A stretch of DNA of 64,000 nt from Usnea hakonensis (lineage: Eukaryota > Ascomycota > Lecanoromycetes > Lecanorales > Parmeliaceae): NCBI GenBank assembly GCA_013423325.1, contig BLJB01000258.1:1-64000 (forward strand). The letters are read 5' to 3'. How positions within the stretch are numbered: position 1 is the stretch's first letter; each line of letters opens with the position of its first letter. The translations under genes and the position numbers were made by a program. Shown piece by piece: positions 11,672-24,550 of the stretch. Under the pieces are notes generated by a model. That model did not search any database. It was not told where the DNA came from and saw only the letters and a list, made by a program, of their open reading frames with translations.

Positions 11672-13551
11672 CCTCGTCTTTGTGATAGATTTTCATTAAA
11701 CGCTCTTCAGTAAGTGTAGTGCTCAAGACATTGAACGTGAGAGCAGCTTCCTAGACTGAGCAACTTTGCTGCATCTACCAGACACAAGCATTCAACGCAG
11801 CAAAAGAGGAGAAGGAGAACAAGTTCAGCGCTCTTGATTGATTCTCAATCCTTTTGTTGTAGGTGCCTTGTGAAGGTAGAGTACCTTAATATGACGCCGG
11901 AACTTTGAGCTTCGGCGAAATGACGGGCCGAGGAGGGGCTCTCTTCCTTGGCGCCAAGATATACACGATTTTCTATCTTCTCACAATCATCTTTCCCACG
12001 CGATCAAACCCCCAATCCAATCAAAGGCTTTCAGCCCTAGATTCGCTGCTGTTTCTCTTGCTATTGAAGGCGCTACATCAGTGTGCTATGAGATCTGTAG
12101 AATATCCTACAAATACGCTTCACATCGCACCTCATGGCGCCAAGCGCTCTCAGAATCATTTAGCTTCCGCATACGTCGTCGTCAGCGGCATCATGCTTTG
12201 CTTTCTGCCCATGGCCTCCCCCTACTGGCGAGCTGGCTGAATTGCGGAGAATCCTCCGTCAACTTGAGGTTGCAAGGAGCCGCTGTAAGAGGAACCGGAG
12301 GTAGATCATCAACTAACGTCCGACAAAGGGGTGTAGGTGTCTTTTCAATTGCAGAGATGAGGTGGTCTGGGTAAACAGAGAAACCCTGCAGGCTCTGAAG
12401 AGTCTATCGATTGATGAGGATCCATTTCAAACTGCGACTTAGATGTTGGTGAATATCACGCCATACTTTACTGACAGCTGGTATGAATTGCCAGAGTGGG
12501 GAACCTAATCTAGGAAAGATCGCCTTGAGTATTCACTTATCTTTACTCCAAATATTTCGCTCTCTGAACCAGGCCTGGCCTTTTCCGATCCTGGCTGTCA
12601 TGATTATCATGAGCCATACAAACACGAAGCCATCCGATAAGAGCGATATCAGTTCCGATCTCTCCAAGGGACTATCAGGACGAAAAGAAGCGTACTTCCG
12701 AGGAAGAAGGCCCTGAGTGTGAAAAATTCCACCACAGGGCCTGCGAACAAGAAGCGCGAGATCAGGCTTCAGTGTACCACTAATTTTTGGTGTGATAAGG
12801 TACAATACGGTATGTCCGCTGCAAAATCTAGCACTGAAAGATGCCCTGGGTCGCATTGACCAGCGGCACACCAATCATGCTTCGTACGGCTCGTATACCA
12901 AGTCCATGATCCCCAAGTCCAAATTGACTGGAGAATACACAAAAGGGGTACGACTGGCTACCCTCAATGTATTCGCTGTCAGCTCCTCTGGGGAGTGTAG
13001 CAGAATACAAGGGTACCATGACTGAAAGGTGAGCTCGATAATGATGAGATGAATAATGGGCTTGTCCATCGAGGACACTGCAAGGACTTAAAGAAAGAAG
13101 AGACGAAGTCGGTGATGCATGTACTCTGTGCAAGGAGGATGGAGACTGGCGCTCTCTATACTACAAAGGGTTGCATGTATTGTGCGAAGCAGAGGGTTTG
13201 GAGTTGAAGATTCCACTAGAAGTGTCACTCTTTCGAATCGAATCGCTGCACCGAGTTGAGACTCAAGGAATCCCACAGACAAATTGTACAACTTACTTCT
13301 AGCCGCTCGGTCGACCACACGTGCTTGGAATTGCCGAAGTTCGCGGCTCAGATACTGAAGTAAGGTGATGCAAGCATTTGAACGATTGATGGTGAGGACG
13401 TGCTGTAGAGAGTACGAAGTGGAAGTAGTAAGTGAACATGAATCAGTGGGTTTGGCGCATTGTAGGACATGTACGAGTAATTGGGCCTCCGCTCAATCGT
13501 CGTTGACAAATACGGTCAGTGATCTAAACCTTTGCGAGAAGCAAACCAACA
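11672..13551. other. Intergenic DNA without a supported gene
   Basis: Open frames occur on both strands but none shows a domain, consistent splice sites or a signal peptide. The first ~150 bases left of the hydrolase start probably hold its promoter. Nothing else specific is seen. Confidence 0.4.
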
Positions 13552-13985
13552 TCATGTTCCCTCTTTGGTCTCCTGATCTTTAGTGGCATTCGAGAACAAG
13601 ACAGCTGCTGCTACAAATTCCTCGACGCTGCTCTTGAGTCTAGAATCGCTGACTATGAATTTCGAGTAATCTCCGGAATGACGTCGCTGAAGGTCCCTGA
13701 GCTGGTGAGCATGGGGTCTAAGATTTAGTTGCGCATCCGTCTGTTCATCGCCTTGACTTAGCGTGAGTTGGTGTGTCGGTGAGACCGTGAAACTTGAGGG
13801 GAAGATGATTCTACCTAGATGTTTTCGGGAGTTAGATAGTTCGCCGCGATAATTGTCACGAGCTTCACGTAAGAAATCCGGCCAACGGTGGAGTCCGACA
13901 AGATAGTGGCGCATTTCTTCAAGCTCTCCATCTTCAGAAAGCTTCAGGCTCTGACTTTGGAAATCATGCCAGCCAGCTTGCAGGT
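13552..13985 (-). CDS. Uncharacterised protein fragment, possible 3' exon
   Basis: The minus strand is open from about 13985 to a TGA at 13552, roughly 140 residues. It contains GELEEMRHYLVGLHRW, RKHLGRIIFPSSFTV, LNLRPHAHQLRDL and FIVSDSRLKSS. The spacing of these motifs resembles a small uncharacterised family seen in plant-associated ascomycetes (a Phe-Pro-x-phe core, then an NLR..HEL-like helix, then a D.RL motif). That likeness is from memory and unverified. A stop lies directly upstream, with a possible acceptor (AAATAAG) at the boundary, so upstream exons may exist but were not found. It may be a relic. Confidence 0.35.
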
Positions 13986-16020
13986 ATCTCTGTCTTATTT
14001 ACAATCACTGACCAGAGGTGGACACTAATGTATTCGAATGGCTTGCTCAACGGGGATTTAAAAGTAAGAGATTAGAGACTGACACTTTTAGGTTTTGGGG
14101 GCGTCACAGTACTATCGTTCGGCCGTGGCCGCTCCGCCAGAAATATGTACTTCTCCTTTTAGCCCGTGGCAACCACACGGTGCAACACAAAAGGGTGCTA
14201 ATATCGAGGCTATGTCACTGACTCAAGGCCGGTAAGCTAGCCGCCGCAAGCTATGCTCAAGGTAGATCCTAGCGCCGCCCGTTCTACGTCATGAATGGAA
14301 GAGGCGGTCAATGTTCGGATCAGTCTCGTACATCGCATCAAACGTTGAAAGAGGCAGGAGTACCGGGCAGTTCACGATGTGTATCCTGTCCTGACAATCG
14401 TCATATTGGAGAATAGAAGTTCTCACCAAATGTCTGCCTTTGAGCGTGGGTGGGGGAAATTCGAAAGCAGGATCTCCTAAAAATCCTTCAAGACTTAAGA
14501 CTGACTGGTGTGTAGCATCGCTGTCAGCAGTAACCAGAATAGGTTCGGATTCAACCGACTACGGAGCTCTAAGCCAATTGCAATTGATCTTGTGCGGCAC
14601 ATGCGGCAGTTTCATATTAAGTGCGGAGACCACGGGACTCCCTTGACTCTTGCCGAACCTATCAATCTATCTCTACTTCAACTCCATTTTCTCAATCCCG
14701 ACTATCATTCGTCACTTCTAGAAGGTCCTCTCAAACGTGCCCATTGGGCCGGATTCTGAAACCTATTCGTTCGTCCCCATTGTTGTCAGCAATCTGTTGC
14801 CTTCATCCCGTCTTTCCCGGCGTGATATGGGTGCGTATCATCAATTTGTCATTTCATGAAGCAAATGCGATTAGCCATCTTGCGCGTCCAAGATCTAGCA
14901 TTATGAAACCCTAGCATGGGGGCCTGCTTTATCAGCAATTGTTGAAGCTAGGCCCAAAATGGCCGAATTCCCGTCCAGCAATGGGGCATAATCACGAAAG
15001 TCTCCCAGCAATTTGGACAGGCAGATCTCCATTTAGTTGCTAACGCTTTTCTCATTGCGAAAGATCGAAGTGCTTAAGTCTACTATGTTTGTCTCAGGCT
15101 CTTAGCTCTAAATTTCAACGCTTCCAGTCTGAATGCGACCTTAGTCATTACCCAAAAAGACGATACTCTTCAGCCCCTCATTTTACTAGCTGCGAAGTGG
15201 CCCGAGTGTTGCAATGCGTTTCGGAGTTGCTCATCGATCGTCCATCGCAGCTCATTTTATTCCACGACCACCTTGGCCTCCACGCGCCGCAGGCTCCAGG
15301 TGACTTCTAATACGACATCGCTGGCATGATAGTTCGTTCAGATCCTAGGACAGAACTCAAATGCACTTTTAAGGTACTCCTCGCAGTGCCTCTTTGTAAA
15401 AGCCAACATGTTCTGCCATCGTTTTTTAGCCAACACCGACTTGGAAGTGAAACCATTGACCGCTTTCCTTTGACCAATCGCACATCAGGAAATACCGCAT
15501 CACCGTTGTTTGCTATGGCTCATGTGCGATTAAACAGTCAGCCGGTCGAAGAGCCTGGGTATCAACAGGTAATCTCGCCCTAACTTGGTTGTCTCTTTCC
15601 TTAGTGATGCTAAAGGTAGCGACTAAGTCTATAGGGTTTGCGTTTCAACAGGACCCGACGGTAAAAGCAATAATCTGTAGACACCAACATTCTTCAGGTG
15701 CTATCGCAATGAAAAGACTTTCCCTAGTACTGTTATGTTGCTGAGTGCAAATTGTGCCGATTCGATTTTGACGGGAGAGACTATAACATCCACAACATCC
15801 TCTTACACAATAAATATCTGGCCAACAAGGTCAATCGTGCTTCCATAATTGACTACTGTCTCGGGAAACGGCCGCTTTAGATCCTCACTCTGGCTTCAGG
15901 CAGCAATCCAGGGCATCCCTCCTACTGACCAAATTCGCCACATCACAATTCGAGGCTAGGAGAGGAATTGAAGACTGTAGCTTTCTTGGAGGGAATCCTA
16001 AACTACACGGAAGCAACAAC
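13986..16020. other. Intergenic DNA without a supported gene
   Basis: Several short open frames are present, but none has family motifs or paired splice sites. The ~100 bases before 16021 are the likely 5' leader and promoter of the next gene. Confidence 0.4.
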
Positions 16021-18657
16021 ATGAAAGATCGATCCCTCGAGACGCTTTGCGGCATTCTCCTTGTCCTAAGAGGATGCGTCCAAGCCCAGATAACTCTCGC
16101 GCCCATACCTACGAGTGCGTGCGCTGGCCAAGGTCTATCTGGTTCAGCAACCTTCGCCAGCTCTACCAGCCTTGCCACAGGTGCCCAACGGATACCAGCT
16201 GGAGACTTCTGGAATCAAATTGGGGCTCAATGGGTGTTCGACACTGATACAAGTGGCGTTCAATTCAGTGATTTGGCAGCATACAATGGTCCAGATACAC
16301 CTGCAATAGACTCGAAGGCTGTGAGTCTTGACGACAGCAAAACCAAATGGACCCTCTCACTTGCTAGTGGTGTTTGTGAGTACTCATTGCGACTGCAACT
16401 TACTTTCTTTGTATCATAGTTGGCTCATACTGCCATAGCCGAGATCGATATCGTCTTCAATGCTGGTCCTACTAGTGCTGCAAATGCTAGTAATGCTAAA
16501 TTCAGACGCGCGGCTGCATCATTTGATTTCATTATTACGGCCAGCATTCCTTGCTCCGACGACCCGGGACAACCCAAGCCAACACCTACCAACAGCGAGA
16601 ATTCTGGGAACCCGTCGCAAGCTTCTCTCTGTAGCAACGCCGCAATCGAAACCACGGACACGAATGAATGGGTCGCATATGGGGTCAGCCGTTCGAAAAC
16701 TACGCAAGGAAAGCAGCTGACAATTTTAGGTTAACACGTATGTCTCAAGCGTACTAGCGGCTGCTGCTACGAACTCTCTCGCTCCTCAGGTCGACGCTGC
16801 CAAAGTACTCCAAGACGATGTCGGTGCCGCAAATGAATGCCAGTATACAGCACGTGAGTCTTGATTCCGCATGCCGACATTTACTTAAGCTAACACGTGC
16901 CTGAAAAGCTTGTGCCAACGTAGCTTGTAAAGATATCAAGGACTCGTCCTCCGGATCCAACCTTGTCATACAACGCTACTTGGCGTACAACGCGTTTATC
17001 AACCTTAGTAATTTCTTCGAGGTCATGATAACCCAACTGCTTAACGCGGCAAATAATGGCTTGGGTATATCAACGACAATTGCAACTGTAAGTGGCTAGA
17101 CATGTGCAAAACTTTATGCCTGATTGCGAAATAGACATTCTACACCGATCCCCCGCCTGCTGCTACATGGAGCCAGATTATGGGGGCTATAACGCCCTTT
17201 CTCGGAATTCTCAGCGCTGTCCTCGGTCCTATTGGTGTGAGTACAAGCCCTAGCCGTGTACGTCTACAACCGGTGTAATCTTTTGAATGCAGGCCGCCAC
17301 CGCAAGCGCGGTTGTCTCATCCGTCCAGGGTATCATGGGTGCTGCGACTGGTATCCAAGCCACCAAGACTGAGCCGGTCATGGACCAAAGATTCACAGAG
17401 TATGTAACTGTCGCATCTTCGCCAACAACGATAAGCATTGGGACTGACTGACCGTGTCCAAAAGGGCTGGCGATATTGATCAATGGACCCAAAATTACCT
17501 CCAAGCAACCTATCCGTCGCTCGAAGCGGCCTATCAGGACACAATTGGCAATGCCTCAGCGGTAACTTGGGCGTCGACGGAGTTTGGCAACAAACCAATC
17601 ATGGCTGATGGAGCATGGCTTACGAAACCCTACTCTGACGACTTTGTCGATGCCATGCTCGACAATTTCGACATGATTGTGACGTACAAAATGATCAAGT
17701 AGGAGCCCACCCATCCTTTCTCTCTTCTTTGGTTTTATCATCATGCTAACGTGAGATGTAGCTACGTTTGGAATGCATCCGACACATTCGTCGTCTATGT
17801 CCCCTACGGAACCGTCATGCTTATGAACGACAAAATGGGCACCGTCAGCGCCTCCGACTGCAACGGCTGGAAAGGATCCGACCCCTTTCTCAATTGCAAT
17901 GCCCCAGGGCCAGGCATGGCACGCGTGTTCAATCCCAACAACAAGTATTTCCCCCCCCCCCCCGACCTCCCATCCCAGTTCAATTCTCAGCGCTCCGCTA
18001 ACCCTCGACCCCCCTCAGTAACATCCTCGACACCACTAACCCCATGGGCGCAACAAGCGGCTTCAAAGTCGGCATCGCCACCCCCGTCCCTCTCGACATC
18101 GAGCTCATCACCGCCGGGGCCGTCAACTCCTGGCTCGCGGGCAACTTCAACTACGACCTATCGGCCGCCTATCCGGACGTCTCGAAGGGCCAGTTATCGG
18201 CTGATGACGCGGAGAGTATTGCGAAGCTGAAGATTGGGATGGATACGGCGGGGATCTTCAATTTGCCTGTGTGTAAAGTGTTGGATCTGAGGAGTTTCCC
18301 GAATGCGGCGGCGGGGACGGGGTTCAACAATAGTGAGTGTCTCCTGTTTCCTCCCCCTTCAATAATTTTTCTCTCTTCCCCCGTGGGCATCTCTCCACCA
18401 TCTCTATAATACCCCTCTTATATATACACCCCCCCGGAAATCCTCACAAGCTGACCTATCCCTCTCTCTCTCCCTCCCTAGCTCTCTGCGGCTGCGCCTC
18501 TAAATCCGCGGTAGGCGGCACGTCCGACGGCGGCAACGTCAAGTTTTATGATCAGGTCACGAGTAAGGTGCAGCGGTATGTCTTGCCGGCGCCGGTGAAG
18601 TACCAAAATGGTAATTGTCCCGGCGACTTGAATCCCGCGCTGGATGAGATTGCTTGA
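16021..18657 (+). CDS. Ten-exon secreted protein of unknown family
   Basis: A consistent model has exons 16021-16375, 16439-16683, 16730-16853, 16909-17087, 17135-17236, 17293-17399, 17465-17698, 17762-17944, 18019-18332 and 18482-18657, about 672 residues. All introns are GT..AG and all phases join. The protein begins with a signal peptide (MKDRSLETLCGILLVLRGCVQA). The middle part has hydrophobic helices around LGILSAVLGPIGAATASAVV that could insert in a membrane. Later come NYVWNASDTFVVYVPYG, a cysteine pair region (DCNGWKGSDPFLNC) and a C-terminal CGCASK. The layout recalls large secreted ascomycete proteins with a central amphipathic region, but I do not recognise the family. The exon 1/2 junction has an alternative (donor 16372, acceptor 16419). 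There is no close neighbour on the same strand; the 3' end abuts a poly-G tract. Confidence 0.75.
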
Positions 18658-18685
18658 AGAGAGTTGTGTGAAAGGGGGGGCCCAT

Positions 18686-18720
<35 letters not shown>

Positions 18721-18723
18721 AAA

Positions 18724-18796
<73 letters not shown>
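18686..18796. repeat. Very long poly-G tract
   Basis: Thirty-four G, then AAAA, then about 73 G, starting 29 bases after the stop codon of the secreted-protein gene. It can form G-quadruplexes on the + strand and lies in that gene's 3' untranslated region. Such lengths are prone to sequencing or assembly error, so the true length is uncertain. Confidence 0.9.
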
Positions 18797-18797
<1 letters not shown>

Positions 18798-18904
18798 GGA
18801 GTGGACGGTGACTGGTGTGTAAGGTGGGAAGTACGCGAGTCATCATCGCTTCCAAAGCGTTTGTTTAATACTGCACCTTTGGGTTTTCTGAGCACACCTG
18901 GCGA

Positions 18905-19138
18905 GTGATTATGCGGTGAGGTGTGTAAGTAGGGAATTCCGTGTGGATGCAGCATAGGCATTCGAGATGTAAGCGGTCTATTTGCTTGGATTGATTGTTT
19001 TCCTTTTGCGTGTCTGAGCAAATTCCTTGCAGCGAAGTGTGTAAGTAGGGAACGCGCGGAGGTGGAGCATTAAGAATTCGCGAAGTAAGCGTTTCATTTC
19101 CTCGAGTTATTTTTCTTCTGTGTGTGTCTCAATTAGTC
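18905..19138. repeat. Two diverged direct copies of a ~115-bp unit
   Basis: Each copy runs through GTGTGTAAGTAGGGAA, a GGAGCAT-like segment, AAGTAAGCGG/T and a T-rich CTTTTGCGTGTCT or CTTCTGTGTGTGTCT end. The copies start near 18915 and 19031 and are roughly 60-70 percent alike by eye. They are non-coding and directly downstream of the poly-G tract. Confidence 0.55.
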
Positions 19139-22100
19139 TTCTTCTTCTTCTTCTTCTTTTCCTCGCCGGTTTGCATTTTTGATTTCCAATTTTTTCCTGG
19201 GCCACGGAGAGGCCACTAAACAGGCAATGTTGCTCCGACGGACGAACCTCGCCGGCGGCTTCGGGGGATGTAGGTGCGCGAAAACTAATAAATAGAGTGC
19301 TGTTGAGAAATTCGGGAGCGACTCGTTTTTGAGTATTGTGTGTTGGTTCTTTTCAAGGGAAGGAGTAGCCGGAGTGTCAACGGTCAATGACTCATGTTGT
19401 CAAATTTTGCTCCAATTTTTAAAGAAAATAGTGGAGGTGCGACGTCGTTATCTGTACGTACAATTATCGCATGGAGATGACCGTGTTGACCGATCTTTGC
19501 ATGTGCTGTTCTGGGCTAATTAGCTAGCTACCTACCTACCTTAGACCATGGGACATGATGAGTCCAGGCTGAAAAAGCAGACCTCGTCGTAGAAAGGCTT
19601 GACCGCCAGTCTCCATGGAGATCAGCTGCGTTGGTATCGAACGCGGCATTGGTCACTTAAGGTGCGGCGGTGGCATCTTCTTCTGTGATTTGCAACGCGT
19701 GCAGAAGAATGGTAGCATTCAAGGGAGGCTTCTGGCAGAATAGTCATTGTGCAGCAAGTAGTATCTATACGTTTTTATTTTAGCAAATGCCTCTGTAATC
19801 TCAAGGCGATAAGAATACCGATAAAAGAAAGCTTGTCAGCCTTTTGATATTTTTGTGAGGGTACATAAAGTCAGAGAGCTTAATCTGGAATGCCGACTTT
19901 CCGGTGGCTGCAAGAAATGATGATTTGACTAAAGTATCTTATTTTGGAGGCGCGATGGATTTGACGATATCATCATCATGACCACTAAAAGAAGAAGTCA
20001 TTGTTTCTGACTCATCTTCGTGCACGTTCTTGCTGTGAGGTGAAGTTCAAAGAAAGAGGACAATCCAAGATGGACCATATGCACCGTCCCCACCATGCGC
20101 CGGGAAGAAGAAGGAATCTATTGTAAGTAATGAGTAATGGTTGCGTTGCCAATGGTAGAACATGTCCGAATGCGGGGGCCAAGAACAATGGGAAAAATAG
20201 TCGAGGCACAAGACAAATATAGATATCCTCTATGATTTTATCGTGGAAGATGTAGGAGCCGAAGCCATCACATCATTGGCCTCATGGCGGTGAGGACTCG
20301 TACCTGCATCTTGTTGGATTCCATCAAGTACCTAGGTAGTTTCGGGGGATATTCATCCTCGACGCCGTGTACCTGCGTCTGGTGTGATGGATGCATCCAT
20401 ACTTGTGCCTGGCTCTGTCAGGTCCCCATCAAGATGCGGAGTGTTTCATGAAGGTTTTGAAAGGTGATGACCAAGTTGAGAAGTTGAGATGCGTGAGCAC
20501 CTCGACTAAAGTTTGCAAGCTGGGCGGGTAGATGTGGGAAGAGGCAGAATGATTGGATACCGGGTATTTACCAGATTGGGGAGTGGATATTCATTGGAGG
20601 CTCGATTCAAAATAAAAATGCAGTGGATATTGTTGACGCCAACACATTGATGATCTTGCCTCATGCACCATGGACTATTCTCATATCCATACATAATTAT
20701 TTTTCCATTTCTCACGTTTTTTCTCCACGCGAGAATATGAAACATGTCGATCAGTGCATGGTCAGAACATGGCTCTTGCGCGCGCTGATCATAGCTTTAT
20801 CAAGAATAATATTGTCCGGTTCATCCGCGTATCAGAGAAGCGCGGAAGAGAGCCGGAGCTTTAACAGTAAGGTAAGGTACCTAAGGTACTTGTCCGGTTG
20901 AAACAGCCAAAGTGATTGTTTCACACTTATCGTTGACAAGGCGACTAATAAAGCAAGAAAAAGTCTAGATGATACTAAAATGTTCCATATTCTCAGTCGT
21001 AACCCTTGGTGCTTACCCTGGTGCTTGACGATCTTACCTAAGGCAAGCCATGGATGATGGGCTGTCTCGGCGGTGGAGGAACTTGCGGGTATGCGGACCA
21101 AAGTCAAAAGATAGTTTCTGCTGACGTTTTTTTTCTATCTTTGAACCAGTAGCTGCTGCTACTATTATACTTTTACTTTGGTAGCCTTACCCATTTCCCT
21201 ACCCATTTTGCCCTCTTTTCCCCGTTCCGGGTGGGGATCAGCGTCATTCTTACACGCTAACAGTGCATAATCATGGTCTGCCTACGAGTTACTGCACCTT
21301 TTATGCAATGTAAGCAACGCCTTGAACCATTCCTGCCCTATCACATCATTTATATCTTGCGTAAGCCCTAGTAAGCAGCGCCCCAATGGGCCCTATGATG
21401 CTATCAGCTCCCCCCCCCACTAGCTTCCACTAAACCCCTCTAGGCCTTAGTCTACGTTAGCCAAGCCACTTACGAGTCAAGTGCCCCTCGTTGGCTCCAG
21501 GTACGAAGGACCCTCGAGAATCCTTCCACCTTTTTCTCACCTTTTCTTCTTCTTAAGGTACCTTGGCTACGTCAACATACCCTACCCAATGAACCGTTGG
21601 GCCTTCAGACTCTGCAGGATTTTATCGATTAATGATAGGATTATATTTTGTGCATTTTGCCAAGTTCTTACTTCTCATACCGACCTTGAGCATTTCTCAA
21701 ACATAGTGCCCTGAGGGATCGGCGGCAGACTCGGTTCAATCCCATGCTCCCATGCGGAGACAACGTGGCAATCCCTGCGCCATGTGCTCGACGAATTCCC
21801 AGAGAGATGCATGAATCTGAAGATCTTATTGCAGATCTCACCGTGGATTCCTAATGTACACCCGACCATACATCCTTTCACTCCAACTTCTACCTCGTCT
21901 TCTTTGTCCCCATCTCGTCTCTCTTACTCTCTCACTACTCTCCCATCTCTCTTCAACCTTCCCTCTCCCATATTTTTCTCATTATTCACACACTCTCTGT
22001 TTTTACATCTGTTTCATCTTCGTTTCCAAAAAAACAATTGCTCCGACTCAACCATGTTCCGGAATAGCTTTGTACCATGTCGGAGTCTCCGCTGAGCTGA

Positions 22101-22250
22101 AAAACTTCTCAAAACCCTTCACATTCCTCTTACTTCCTTCGTTGTACTTCAGCCTTTCTGGTCTTACATTCATTCGTATATTCAATTTCTGCTCTTGCCT
22201 TGCGTATCCCGTCTCTACGACTATTATATTCCTCCCAGCAATTAGCAATT
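19139..22250. other. Intergenic DNA and 5' leader of the NDT80-like gene
   Basis: A short TTC microsatellite lies at 19138-19160. No gene is supported between 19.2 and 21.8 kb. From about 21870 the + strand becomes pyrimidine-rich (CT-rich runs to about 22020 and again near 22110-22240). This is typical of long 5' untranslated regions and promoters of regulatory genes in filamentous ascomycetes. Confidence 0.5.
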
Positions 22251-23961
22251 ATGAACAGCTACGACCACATGGCGATACCCTACCTACCGCCCAACAGTAA
22301 TACCTCTACCGATGAATACCACTCCGCCTTGCCTACAATGAGCCTTGCAGAGCAGAGCTTTCAAGCGCCCACCTATTCCACTGATGATCTCCGAAGGTAT
22401 TACTTCCGCTTCCGAGGTGACACAGTCCATACTAATCAAGCTTCTTCTATCTAGTATCTACCCTATGACCCAAATACCTCCTCTTCTCAACTCTACCGAG
22501 ACCGATCGCCCATATAACCAGGGCTACCACGACTACCACTACGACTCTGCTGCGCAACAAGAACCACAAGACCAAATGGCATCAGAAAGCGCATCAATCG
22601 ACCGAGATAATGAGCTGCTCAGCTTTCAACCCCCTACCTTCGAATACGCACTACTCGATGACAACCTCCAGAGAATAGTCGCTCCATCTCTCAGCGCACG
22701 TTTGCACGGCATGTTTTTCATCGCCGATCCCCCACACCCTACGGGCCTCTTCCCTCATATGCCTCCACCGGAGCTCACGTGCTACCGCCGCAACCTCTTT
22801 CAAGTGACAGGATCCATCACTGTTCCTCGCAATCTGCGCTACATTATGACGGATCGCGGCGAGCGTGTACCGATCATAGCTCTTGAGCTCGTCATCTCGG
22901 CAACAGAGTCAGTAGAGGGTAGTATGGTGAAGCTGATCTCTGTCCCATGGAAAACACCAATCAACAGTCCACCACCAGAGGACAAGACAGAGAAAGAGCC
23001 CGCTGTTATACCGCTCGACCTCATGTCACATCATGATCCGGATTTGCAATTCGTGACATATCCCTTTGCATGGAAGCGGCTTCAATTCCGGATAGCCACA
23101 GCCAACAATGGACGCCGCAAGGAGCTTCAGCAGCACTTCGTTGCTCACATGCAGCTCGCAGCTACCGTGTTGTCAGGCCAAAGGATACCTATTGCCGATG
23201 CAAAATCCGCGGCTATAGTCGTCCGTGGTCGCAGTCCTAGGAATTTCCAGAAGCGGCAGGACCTTCCTGTGGGCGACAAAGCTACTGGCCGCAAAGGCTC
23301 ACTTCCCACCAACATCGGTCGCAGGACTGGCTCAGATCCCCCGAGGCCTACTGCGAGTTTGAAAAGAGAACGGAGTCCGGACACCCTTCTCTCGTCCTTC
23401 GATCTTTCCAGCGCCCAAGATGTAAATTCATACAGCAATTGGACGAGACATAATGGCGGCTCCAACAGCGCACCTGCATTCCCCACCCCTACCTTCGTAA
23501 CGCCCACGCTCCCAAGCTCCAAATCGCCAGCTTCAGCCTCACCACCACCAAAGACCCAGCATACCCCCCACCTCAAAGACGAGCCGGACACCAAGCGCGT
23601 TCGTCAGGGTCCCTCCAAGTCTCCCCGCCTATCCATCTCCTCGCAGCCCAGTCCTCGGCAGCCCTACAAATACTCCTCTCTACCACCGACCCTCCCATCC
23701 AGCAGGCAATCATCCTTCACCCATTCTCCCCCAGCCACGGTACCCGAGACCACGACGACCACCACCACCTCCGCCGCCGACCCTGCCTACTACAACAGCT
23801 ACTTTCCAGCCCCCCCAACGCAGCCGTGGCAACCACCTTTTACGTCTGCGTCGCTGAACTCCATGTACAGCACGTCTTACCTGCCGCCCCACTCCATGAC
23901 GGCGAGTCCAATGGGCCTGGCACATGCGCCGGGTATACTCCCTAATGCGCTTACGAAATGA
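22251..23961 (+). CDS. NDT80/PhoG-like DNA-binding transcription factor, VIB-1/XprG type
   Basis: Two exons, 22251-22396 and 22455-23961, give about 550 residues; the 58-bp intron joins LRS in frame. Residues ~95-315 form the Ig-fold NDT80 DNA-binding domain. Its hallmarks are visible: ELTCYRRNLFQVTGSI, RYIMTDRGERVPI, SATESVEGS, ISVPWKTP, WKRLQFRIATANNGRRKEL and IVVRGRSPRNFQKRQDLP. The remaining C-terminal half is Ser/Pro/Thr-rich and disordered, ending in an aromatic/Pro-rich segment, as in transcription activators. Relatives are VIB-1 of Neurospora (heterokaryon-incompatibility cell death, protease and cellulase expression, carbon response) and XprG of Aspergillus. Which paralogue of the three usual fungal ones this is cannot be settled here. 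The long pyrimidine-rich leader suggests regulated expression. A VIB-1 orthologue about 10 kb from NLR-type genes would be notable, but physical proximity alone proves nothing. Confidence 0.9.
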
Positions 23962-24550
23962 TATAGAAAACGATGCGGCATTGTTCTTATGTTGTCTTTT
24001 TCTTCTCGGCGTTTGAGCGTGGGCAGCGAAGAGCGAGATTGAGTTGATCGAAAAATATGTAACATTATTTGTCTGGGTGGTTGCTTTCTTTTTCTTTCTT
24101 TTTTCTTATACTTTTTTCATAGGCAGGAATATACCCTCTTTGGCGGTGCTGGAAGATTTTTTCTGTATAGGCATATTTGTCCATGTGTGTGTGGTTCTTT
24201 TTAGCATCATCATCAGAAAACCATGCCATGCATGTATGGTACTCGATGAGGGGGGAAAAAGTTTCATTACTTTGCTTTACCTTACTTTATATAAGGTAGA
24301 TGATGGTTTGGAGGGGGGAGGGGGGAGGGGGGAACTTTTGAGTTTTTTCGCGTCATGGCGATTAGATTAGGTGCTGCATTGAATGACGTGTATGGAATGA
24401 AATATGTATAAAACCATTTTAGTTGCTTGCGCGCTTTCGTTTGATTGATGTGGTGTGGAGTTGCATGCAGTATAGATATCTAATCTTAGATGATAGTGCT
24501 CCAAAACGTTTATTTGAATTTTTTTCTCTCCGAACGGTATCCTTCCTTCC
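23962..24550. other. Convergent intergenic region (3' ends)
   Basis: Holds the 3' untranslated regions of the NDT80-like gene (+) and choline oxidase (-). T-rich and G-rich stretches occur (for example near 24080-24120 and 24310-24340). No gene is seen. Confidence 0.6.

Noticed and set aside
11905..12374. Overlapping + strand frames after the hydrolase promoter
   Set aside because: Two frames overlap in the same DNA and neither shows domain motifs or consistent introns.
18478..19021. Minus-strand polyproline frames and the + strand polyglycine frame over the poly-G tract
   Set aside because: Translation of a homopolymer; it overlaps the last exon and 3' flank of a well-supported gene.
22345..23300. 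Velvet-domain regulator (VosA/VelB-like)
   Set aside because: The motifs CYRRNLFQVTGSI, SATESVEGS and IVVRGRSPRNFQ are those of the NDT80/VIB-1 domain, not velvet.
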